From Brachionus plicatilis (lineage: Eukaryota > Rotifera > Eurotatoria > Ploima > Brachionidae): DNA of 64,000 nucleotides. Of this stretch, positions 56,211 through 64,000 are shown one piece after another; within the stretch, counting starts at the first letter, position 1, and each line of letters starts with the position of its first letter. A program made the position numbers and the translations under genes. The stretch covers positions 317,724 to 381,723 of the forward strand of contig QEOQ01000439.1 in NCBI GenBank assembly GCA_010279815.1, read 5' to 3'. The notes beneath the pieces are model-generated. The model was not told the DNA's origin. It did no database searches and saw nothing but the letters and a program-made list of their open reading frames with translations.

Positions 56211-56395
56211 AGGTACCAACGACTATAAGAACCAACTACCATTAACTTGTTTCTATTTATTATTTTTTAAATTTTTAAATAAAATTTTTTTTTGTTTTTT
56301 TTATTTTTTAAAAAAATTTGTTTTTTTTTTGTTAAAAATTTTTGAATTTATTTATTTTAATTAAAAGGTTACATAAATATATTAGTTAAAAGAGA
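56207..56395. repeat. right member of the ~200-bp direct repeat
   Basis: AAAAGGTACCAACGACTATA to AATTAAAAGGTTACATAAAT; see 54690-54900. Differences are spread evenly, mostly in T-run length. Confidence 0.75.
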
Positions 56396-56677
56396 GACAG
56401 ACATGTGGCACATGAGCTGTTTTAGAAGCTTATTTATTATTAATATTTTAATTTAAGCGAAGTATTTATCAAACCCAAAAGTATAGAGTTCGATCCTTTC
56501 TACGTTGAGAAATTTATTTAATTTTCTAATTTTAAATTTCTTAGTCAACATTGAAGGAGAAAATCTTTTTTTATAACTTGAAACTCAAAGTTTTATGGGC
56601 TGGAAAAAATTTTTAAGTTTTAAAGTGCTAAAAATACAGATAGATTTCAATTTCTGACCTGGAACGTCAAAAAACTA

Positions 56678-57380
56678 CAGTATTTTCCGGTTATAATAAA
56701 CACGGATATAAGAAAATTTCGGCTATAGTAAATTTTTTTGCGCGGACAAAAACTTTTACGATGCTTTCAATGTATTTCTAAGTGCTTATAAAAAATTCGC
56801 TTATAGTCAATTTTCGTTTACAATAAATTTTTTTTGAAATACAATTTACTCACGCGCCATTAAAATTTAGTTGTATATAAGAAAAGTCAAATTTGAAAAA
56901 AAAAATGAATAAAAAAACAAAGGGCGGTTCTAAAAATACCAACACTAATCAACGAACAGCTATTAGTTTAGAGAGGAGAATTGAAATTTTGGACTAATTA
57001 GCGAAAGGAAAAGACAACAAATCAGTTGCCGAATTCTTTTCGATTGATCCATCAACAGTTACGTACACAAAAAATAACGTTAAGAGTTATTTAGATAGTC
57101 ATGGAGTTTCAAATTTCAATAGTTTGAATGAGGTAGAGAATCAAGTTAATGAATTAATCCTTAGTAATCTAAAACAATTAAAAATTAGCAATTTTTTTTT
57201 ATAATAACTTTTGTATTGTTTTTATCCGTTAAATGCGAAATGTAGTTAAATTAAACTTGAATTAAATTTGTTTTTGAATAAAAATTTTTGTAAAAAAGTT
57301 TAATTCGTTTACAAGAAATCTTCGGATATAAAAATTTTTTTTTGGTGCTAACTGGAGTTTCTTATAACCGGAAACTACTG
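56678..57380 (+). mobile_element. 703-bp Tigger/pogo-derived element
   Basis: Inverted ends CAGTATTTTCCGGTTATAAT and CAGTAGTTTCCGGTTATAAG with TA on both sides. It keeps only the N-terminal third of a transposase, so it is a deletion derivative. Confidence 0.83.
56905..57200 (+). pseudogene. Tigger transposase N-terminus (CENP-B HTH)
   Basis: Starts MNKKTKGGSKNTNTNQRTAI, then SLERRIEILD, stop, LAKGKDNKSVAEFFSIDPST, the CENP-B-type helix-turn-helix. One in-frame stop; the protein ends about 95 codons in with no catalytic domain. Differs from the MNEKQVCKKRK subfamily at 12136 and 23417. Confidence 0.75.
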
Positions 57381-57536
57381 TACTTTTTAAAATAATAAAT
57401 TTATTAAATTATCTTTAATTTTTTATTTTATTACCGGTTTATTGGCAGCCCGTATATTTTGGTCCAAAAATAAGCTCGTCAAAACAAACAGGCCAAAGTC
57501 CGCCCGCATGTTTATGTTTATTTGAACAAGGATGAG

Positions 57537-57869
57537 AGTATTTTTAATGACTTTAGAATTATCTACTCTGACATACCATCAAGGCACATTAGTAAAAAAA
57601 AATATAGAACTTATGTTAAATATATTCGAAATGTTAACCTTTCAGAGGCTATACAAGGGTGGGTATGTGAATGTTAAGTGGGTCTTCGAACTTTGGGATG
57701 TTGTTCTCATATTACCGCTGTTATTTATTATTTTTCTTATGGTAAGTATCAATCCAAATTAGATGATCCTGGTAGCACTTTATTAAGACTTTTAGGAATA
57801 AATGTTTCTGAAGATGATAGTGAGGATGAAGATTATACTGAATATATTGAAAGCTTTGAAGATGTTTAA
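57537..57869 (+). pseudogene. SWIM-like zinc-finger C-terminus of a transposon protein
   Basis: The frame reads FRIIYSDIPSRHISKKKYRT, VKYIRNVNLSEAIQGWVCEC, then a single TAA, VGLRTLGCCSHITAVIYYFS, and an acidic tail to the stop at 57867-57869. The 'GW.C.C..G.RT.G.C.H...v.yy' pattern is the SWIM-like finger at the end of a transposon-associated protein family common in invertebrates. Only one nonsense codon interrupts it. Confidence 0.6.
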
Positions 57870-58149
57870 TATTAAAAAAATTACATTTAAAAAAACATTT
57901 TTTATATCTGTTTTAATTTACTTTGAAATTAACCAATTGAGAATTATCAAATTATCTATTAATATACCTTACATAGTTTAATGTGATGTATATCATAAAA
58001 AAATAATATAAATATATTTGAAAAATTTAAAATATATTTAAATTTATATTATAAAGAAAATATTTAACCCATTCTGTTTTTAAAATTGTAATTAATTATC
58101 AAAACTAAATTTTTAATTTAATTTTGAACTTTGAAGTTACGCAGAAAAC

Positions 58150-58250
58150 GTTTTTAAACAGCGACCAACCTATTGAAAGTTGGAATTTGTTCACCAGACT
58201 CTAAGCTTCAAAACAAGCCCTCGTTTAGGTTGGTCGCAATTGAAAAACGG
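58150..58250. repeat. short inverted repeat (GCGACCAACCTA)
   Basis: CGTTTTTAAACAGCGACCAACCTA-like left arm at 58150 and AGGTTGGTCGCAATTGAAAAACG right arm; about 24 bp each, loop about 55 bp. Probably a MITE or its remnant. Confidence 0.5.
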
Positions 58251-58753
58251 CTGGGGCAAAGAATGAATGGATCTGTGGTATAGCAAAATAGCAAAAAGTT
58301 AAAATTAAATATTAAGTAAAAGAAAGCATTTAAACAAAAGACTAAATTGAAAATAGACATTTAAGGATACGTGGATTTTTTTTTTCAAATCGTACATTCA
58401 TATTTGAAGCGTTAGAGTGTAAAGAATGTTTCGTTCATTTTAGATACTAAATTATGAATATCAACTTATCTAAATTTACTGTTTCACTATTTTTTAATTT
58501 TTTTTCAAATATTACTAAATTTTTTTTGTAAAATTTAATTGAACTTTACATAAATAAGCCTTGCATTATAAACTTTAAAAGTTTTTTCTCTAAACAAATT
58601 TTATTTTATCTTAGCATTTAATTTATCTGCTTAATTTCACAATAAATTGAAATTTAAAATCTTACTTTATTTTTCTATTTAAATTTGTTTTACTTAAAAA
58701 AATATTTTAAATTTTTCTAAAGACCTGCAAAAAATCCTAGATTCATCATTAAA
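58251..58753. other. upstream region of the P450 gene
   Basis: AT-rich. No promoter motif stands out from composition. Confidence 0.3.
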
Positions 58754-61700
58754 ATGATTGAGCTATTTGGTTGTCATCTCAGCACTAGCTGGATTTTAAT
58801 CTACACAAGTCTGATTCTTTTGGCTACATCAATGTAAGAATTTGATTTGAATTTCCATTATTTAATTATCAAAATTTAAGTATCAAAAAATGGTTGGATA
58901 AGCGTAGCCATTTTTCCAGGCTAAATATTCCAGGTCCAAAGCCTTTGCCTATAATTGGTAACTTTAACCTCATAGTGAAGCATGGATTGGCTTACAATGA
59001 TTTGATGATGATTCAAAAATATGGCAAGACTCTTGGCTACTTTCAAGGATCAACCGCTGTAGTTGAAACAACTGATTTGAATCTTTTGAAGTCGGTTTTA
59101 ATCAAAGACTTTGGTGTTTTTACCAACAGAAGACGGATCGAAGCCCTCATGTTCGAACCGTATGATCATTTTTTGTCCTTAATACAAGACGAAGAATGGA
59201 AGCGTATTAGGGCTGTCCTTTCTACTTCATTTACCAGTGGAAAGCTGAAATCAGTGAGAAAAAATTAAATTATTTGTTCTGAAAAAATTGGTTTTTAAAA
59301 AATTCTAGATGTCAAAATTGATGATGGAGTGTTCGAATCAATTGAATAATCACTTAAAAAAAGTTGCTGATCAAGACGCTACTTTTAATGGAAGAGAGTA
59401 AATTAAATTTTTGATTTTTAAAACCCAATTTCCCCATTAGCTATTTTGAAGGCTTCACTTTGGATGTCATTTGTTCGTGTTGCTTTGGGTTTAGCGTTGA
59501 TTCAATCAATGAACCAAACAATGAAATAATCAAGCATCTAAAGAATCTTTTTCTTGACTCAATGACCAAAGATCCAAGATTCATGCTAATAAGTAGAAGA
59601 AATATTTCATAAAATTTTTCAGCTTAATTTTTTTAGTTTTATTTCCTAAATTGGCCACTTTTTTACAAAAAAAAAATATGCTGGAGTTAATTCCCAAATC
59701 ATCAATAACTTTTTTGAAGACTCTTACATTCACTATAATGCAAAGACGAAAAGATAAATCAGAAGTAATGCACAACTTTACTTAAAAAAACTTAAAAAAG
59801 TAAGTGTAAATTTTCATTTGAAGTATCGAGACGATTTTATCCAATCTATGGTAGAACATGAAAAAAATGTGGAAAACAATACAATAAATGAGCGGAATTC
59901 ATCCGATGATGAAGACGCCAAATGGAATCACAAAGATGCACGATATTTAAAAAAGAGGCTCACCACTGCTGAGATATTTTCCCAAGCAGCTATGTTTCTT
60001 ATCGCTGGAATGGAAACAACAGCTACAACCCTTAATCTGATTGCATACAATTTAGCAAAGCACCAGGATATACAGCAGAGATTGATAGATGAAGTTGATA
60101 GAGTTTTGAAAAATCATGTAATTTTTTTTTTTAATTTTTAAATAATCATTATTTGTATTTTTCCAAAAAAAAATCAAACCATTTTAGTGCAAAGATCATA
60201 ATTTCATCTTAAATTAAAAAGTAAATTGACAAGATATTGAGTTACAAAATTTATTAAGATAAATTATATTAAGTTACTTTTGCGATCGCATTCCATTGAA
60301 ATTAAATTAACTAGTTGAAAATTTTTAATCTTTAATTTATAAAAGAGAACTTATTTCATTGTAAGCGATGTGGACAATGATACAGGTTTGTTTTTGTATT
60401 CAGGAATTAAGTATAATTGACATCTTGAAGTTGGTGATCAATTTAAAATATCACTTCAATTCAAAAAGGTTATCATTAGATACCGTAAACTCGTGACCAT
60501 TACTCTTAGAACAATGTCAAAATTTGGGTTTACTCCATACGGAACTAATACCATCGAAACCATGTTAAAAAATTTTTTTATTTTTTTTTAGAATAAACCT
60601 TGACGTCTGACTTTAAACTAAGAGTAAGCGCAAAACTTCGATTTTATTCTTAGAATAATTTCGAATTTATTTGGCAAAAAACTTAAAAAATTGTAGAGTT
60701 AAGTTCGAAATTAAAAAAAATTAAAAATTAAACTTTATTCTAATTTTTGTATTTATTCTAAGAGTAAAAATTAAAATTAAATTTAAAATTAAAAAATTCG
60801 ATTTAATAGCCAAAAAAAACTAAAACATTTATTTTTTATTTTGCCTAATAATTTTACCATTTTCGTCACGAGGTAGCCTTTTTCTGCCACGTTTACGATG
60901 GTATTAGTTCCGTATGGAGTAAACCCAAATTTTGACATTGTTCCAAGAGTTATGGTCACGAGTTTACGGTATTAAAATTAATCTTTGAATTAATTTAAAT
61001 AATTTTAATAAGATTTAAAAAATAAAATTAATATTTGCCGGATTTAGGCATCTTGAAGTTGATGATCAATTCGAAATATCATTTCAATTCAAATAGTTTT
61101 TTTCTTCTATTTTTAAGTTTAAAGTTTAATAAACAGGCTTTATCTATATAATTTATTAGAATTTCATTTATTTTAATTCCATATAAAAGCATTCATTAAA
61201 ATTTTTAATTCTTAATTATTTTTAAAAAAATATTTGAAAAAATTTAACAATAAGATATTCAAATTAAAAAATTCAAATTTTTTCACGAAATCTAAAAAAA
61301 TCAAATTAATGTTATTGAAAGTTTAACGCTTAAATGTTGAAAAATTCAACATTGATCTTTTATTTACAAAGCAGTTTATAACCCTTGAGTAGAATATTCA
61401 AATGTCTTTTCACCATCATTTGATTTTGCCAGGATAATTGGCATCTTAAAGTTGATGATCAATTCAAAATATCTTTTCAATTAAAAAAGTTAATCTTAAG
61501 ATATTAAAATTAATCCTTAAATTAACTTAGTATTTTAATGTAACATGCTTTACATGTTATGTAGATTGAAAAAATAAAATAATTAAAAATATTTCTCAAC
61601 ACATTGATAAAATCGATGCTTAAATTAAAATTTATAAACTGATTTTTTTAGAGTCTATTTTAAAATTTTTTTTTTTCCTAAGTTTTTGTTTCTATTATTC

Positions 61701-63262
61701 AAAATTAAAAATTTAAAAATGAATTCCAAGTGTAAAATACCAAATAAGTAATAAAATGAAAAGATCGATCTATCCTTCAAAAATAATATCCAAGTATCCA
61801 CTTTTTTTGACTAAATATATTTTGACAAACTCAATTTGGACAAATGTTTGTTTTCGACAACGCTTATTAAGACAAGACAGGAATTATTTAGAAAAAATTT
61901 TGAAAAAGAAAAAGTAAACAAGAAAAAGATTTTGGATTTTTTGGGTGTTCTCTTATAAAAGTAAAAAGTCTTTATGTTTTTTTTAAGATAATGAATTACG
62001 ACTAAAATATTTATGTTTTTAATTCACTTTTTTACTTTGATAAATACTCTTCCTCGAATCTTCCTTTCCTCGACTCTTTCTTTTCTTCAACTCTTCCTAA
62101 AGAAAAAGTGGGGAAAGGAAAAGTTGAGTAAGAGTTGAAGAAGATTTAAGGAAAGGAAAAGGAAGAGTCGAGAAAAGAAAATGTACAAGTTTGTTTTAAA
62201 TTGTACTGTATATTTCGTGAAAAAATACGGCACTTAACTTTTATTTTACACTTTAAAGTTTTTAATACATTTAAATCACCAAAAAAAGAATATTTAGTTT
62301 TTGGTTTTTTAAAAGTAATTAGAAATAAAGTAAAAAAAAAACTTTCTTTTAAAAAGATGAAAATTTTACCAATTTAATACATTTAAGAAGAAAGTATATT
62401 TGATTTTTTTTTACTTTAAATTAATTAATCTTTTAGAAAAAAATTCAAAATCAATTTAAAATTATAGGAATATAATTTTTTTATATTAAATAGTTGATGA
62501 ATTGCTATCATAATGTTAAAAACGCTTACATTTTTGTAAAAAAGTTTTTTTTTACTTAACAAACGATGAATTATTTTAGGATAGCAAGAATCTTTATTCA
62601 AAATTTATAAGTTTCTTTCTTATTTTATTTCATCATTATCTAAATTTTTTTTTTAATTAATCCAAAATTTGTTTGCAAAATAAACTAGAAAACTTTAACA
62701 TAAAATAGAAAGAACTATAAAAAAAAATAAAAAAAATTGCTTTGAATTTTTTCTAGCAAATTTTGAATTTCTAAATTGAAAAATTTTTAAGAATGAAGAA
62801 ATTAACTATGAAACAGTCAAGGAAATGAATTATATGAGAATGGTCATTGATGAAACATTAAGAATGTTTCCTGCAGCTGTGAGACTTGATAGGGTCGCAG
62901 GTGAAGACTTTGAATATGAAGGAATGAAAATTGAAAAGGGCCAAATGGTTGTTGTTCCACTTTGGGCATTGCATCATGATCCTAATCTTTACCCAGAACC
63001 TGAAAAATTTGATCCTGAACGTTTCAACGAGAAAAACAAACAGAAAAGAGATGCCAATGCTTATTTACCTTTTGGAAATGGACCAAGAAATTGTTTAGGA
63101 ATGAGATTTGCTATTTTGGAAATTAAATTGGCGTTGGCTAATATTATGGCTAACTTTAGATTTGAAACGTGTGATAAAACGCCAGGAAAAATAGAAATAG
63201 ACAGCACTGGTTTTGCAAGACCAAAAATACCAGTTATTTTAAAAATTAAAAATAGATTTTAA
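58754..63262 (+). CDS. cytochrome P450, CYP3-clan-like, seven exons
   Basis: Haem-thiolate monooxygenase of the ER membrane, oxidising steroids, lipids or xenobiotics with electrons from P450 reductase. Exons: 58754-58833, 58881-59253, 59309-59397, 59441-59592, 59637-59764, 59824-60117, 62792-63262; all GT-AG, phases agree, 1587 bases, 528 residues. An N-terminal hydrophobic anchor (WILIYTSLILLATS) leads to the proline hinge IPGPKPLPIIGN. F/G region: CFGFSVDSINEP; then LFPKLATF. Linker: DDFIQSM. I helix: FLIAGMETTATTL (the A/G-G-x-E-T-T oxygen-binding groove). K helix: ETLRMFP (ExxR). Meander: PERF. Haem loop: FGNGPRNCLGMRFA with the Cys ligand. All signature residues are intact, so it is presumably functional. 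First five introns are 44-59 bases; intron 6 is 2.7 kb and filled with repeats. Family-level CYP naming needs a tree. Confidence 0.95.
60418..61030. repeat. GGCATC repeat copy, split by the CCGTAAAC MITE
   Basis: GACATCTTGAAGTTGGTGAT up to TTAGATA (60482) and then TATTAAAATTAATCTTTGAA onward (60970) are the two halves of one copy of the family seen intact at 32628 and 61441. Confidence 0.7.
60483..60969. mobile_element. 487-bp MITE with ~75-bp near-perfect inverted ends (CCGTAAACTCGTGACC)
   Basis: CCGTAAACTCGTGACCATTA at 60483 and its inverted partner ending 60969; the arms extend through AATTTGGGTTTACTCCATAC and GGAACTAATACCATCG with about three mismatches. TA on both sides. The 61441 paralogue reads AGATATTAAAATTAATCC, the empty site, confirming a TA duplication. 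No coding capacity. Confidence 0.87.
61048..61110. repeat. short copy of the GGCATC repeat
   Basis: AGGCATCTTGAAGTTGATGA through TTTCAATTCAAATAG, then diverges. Confidence 0.55.
61441..61640. repeat. intact copy of the GGCATC repeat
   Basis: GGCATCTTAAAGTTGATGAT through AGATATTAAAATTAATCC, GTAACATGCTTTACATGTTATGT and AAAATCGATGC; serves as the empty-site reference for the MITE at 60483. Confidence 0.65.
62050..62215. repeat. relative of the TTCCTC foldback element
   Basis: A pyrimidine-rich left half (CTTCCTTTCCTCGACTC) and purine-rich right half (GGAAAGGAAAAGGAAGAGTC) end, inverted, with CAGTACAATTTAAAACAAAC, close to the terminus of the 46021 element. TA follows. The left terminus is not recognisable. 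Confidence 0.6.
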
Positions 63263-63305
63263 ATTATTTTAAATACTTTAAAGCATCAAATTTTATATTT
63301 TTAGC

Positions 63306-63311
63306 AATAAA
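63306..63311 (+). terminator. poly(A) signal of the P450 gene
   Basis: AATAAA 44 bases after the stop codon at 63260-63262. Confidence 0.65.
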
Positions 63312-64000
63312 TTTGTGATTTTTTTTTCAAAAGTTAATCTCATCAATTTACAAAGATCAGTATTATTACTTAAAAGTATTACCCTTGCTTATTTTAGGGA
63401 AATATTAAAGAATTTTAAAATAAATTCGGGTCTTGCTTGTTATGTGACCAGTGATTCTATGTCGATTCATTTACCACCTAATATGTGACCAGTAAAAGTT
63501 TTTTAGGAGCAAATAATTTATTGATTTAATTAAAAACCAATTACAAATTAAAAAATTTAATGCTTTAGGCTCAATTATTTCCCTTAAAAAAGATGAAGAT
63601 AAATACATTCATGGACAATTTGAAAAATTATTCAAATTTGAAAAATGTTTTTTCAACTTCGGGTCAATTTGGATCTAATAATTTTCTCAATTATTTCAAT
63701 TATTCAACTCTATTCAAATTTTAATTCTTTCAATTTTTTTTAATTTCTAATAATCCGCTGTTTTAAAAGACAAAAAAAAATTGATAGCAATTTTTAAAAC
63801 AAAACATACAATTTTTAATGCTTTGAAAAAATACAATAAATTTTAAATAAGTTTAGAGTTTTCTTTTGATTTATTTTGAATGCGTTTCATTCTGCATCAT
63901 TCATACATTTAAAAAAATCTATTTTGTTTTTTTTAACAAAATAAAAAAAAAATTAATTGAATAAATAAAAAAAAGAATTCTTATTTTAAATTTTAGATTT
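63312..64000. other. AT-rich 3' flank
   Basis: GTGACCAGT occurs twice (about 63444 and 63487) with ATGTGACCAG context. No gene or element recognised. Confidence 0.35.

Noticed and set aside
1..64000. tRNA, rRNA or other structured RNA genes
   Set aside because: I saw no A/B-box tRNA pattern or rRNA-like sequence by reading, but a covariance-model scan (tRNAscan-SE, Infernal) was not possible.
63312..64000. Continuation of the P450 gene or a second P450 downstream
   Set aside because: The stop and AATAAA at 63306 end the gene, and no P450 motif follows.

Overview
The window is AT-rich (roughly three quarters A+T by eye) metazoan nuclear DNA with spliced genes, long introns and a heavy load of decayed transposons. 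Three host genes can be reconstructed exon by exon from protein homology and splice-phase bookkeeping; a fourth, intronless small gene is likely. The mix of CR1/jockey-like LINEs, Tigger/pogo, Tc1, hAT and Mutator-like (MULE) elements in very AT-rich DNA would fit a small invertebrate such as a Brachionus-type rotifer. That species guess is weak inference; 'metazoan' is secure.

Layout. (1) 1009-25267, minus: phospholipase D1/2-like gene with PX, PH and two HKD catalytic domains. Nine exons were found. From the first usable ATG to the TAA at 1009 the spliced frame is 3030 bases, about 1009 codons. The introns hold most of the mobile DNA: a 1.36 kb element with ~350-bp terminal inverted repeats (6770-8125), a TA-flanked palindromic element (10122-11378), a Tigger element broken by a MULE (11978-14539), a second Tigger remnant (16565-17850), a LINE with an assembly gap (19890-21102), a hAT remnant (21181-22429) and a near-perfect palindrome with 9-bp target duplications (24634-24984). 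(2) 26957-27775: 376-bp tandem duplication built on LINE 3' tails. (3) 28841-29155, minus: small Thr-rich secreted, probably GPI-anchored protein. (4) 29478-42809, minus: ferric-chelate-reductase-1-like membrane protein with signal peptide, two DOMON domains and a cytochrome b561 core, six exons, 595 codons. Its first intron contains a three-deep transposon nest (35086-37215). (5) 43500-58250: no host gene recognised. This accessory block holds hAT, Tc1, gypsy, Tigger, MULE and LINE remnants, an inverted pair of TTCCTC minisatellite arrays (46021-46726), and a LINE 5' fragment bounded by ~200-bp direct repeats. (6) 58754-63262, plus: complete cytochrome P450 (CYP3-clan-like), seven exons, 528 codons, with a poly(A) signal. 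Its last intron contains a MITE whose empty site can be read from a paralogous repeat about 500 bp away.

The host genes show no operon-like or pathway link; each acts alone (membrane lipid signalling, transmembrane electron transfer, monooxygenation). The main biology on display is transposon invasion of introns, with enough nested insertions and target-site duplications to order some events: Tigger before MULE at 12.6 kb; TA-palindrome before GGCAA-palindrome before GACAAAATATAG-MITE at 35-37 kb; Tigger before minisatellite foldback at 46 kb; GGCATC repeat before CCGTAAAC MITE at 60.5 kb.
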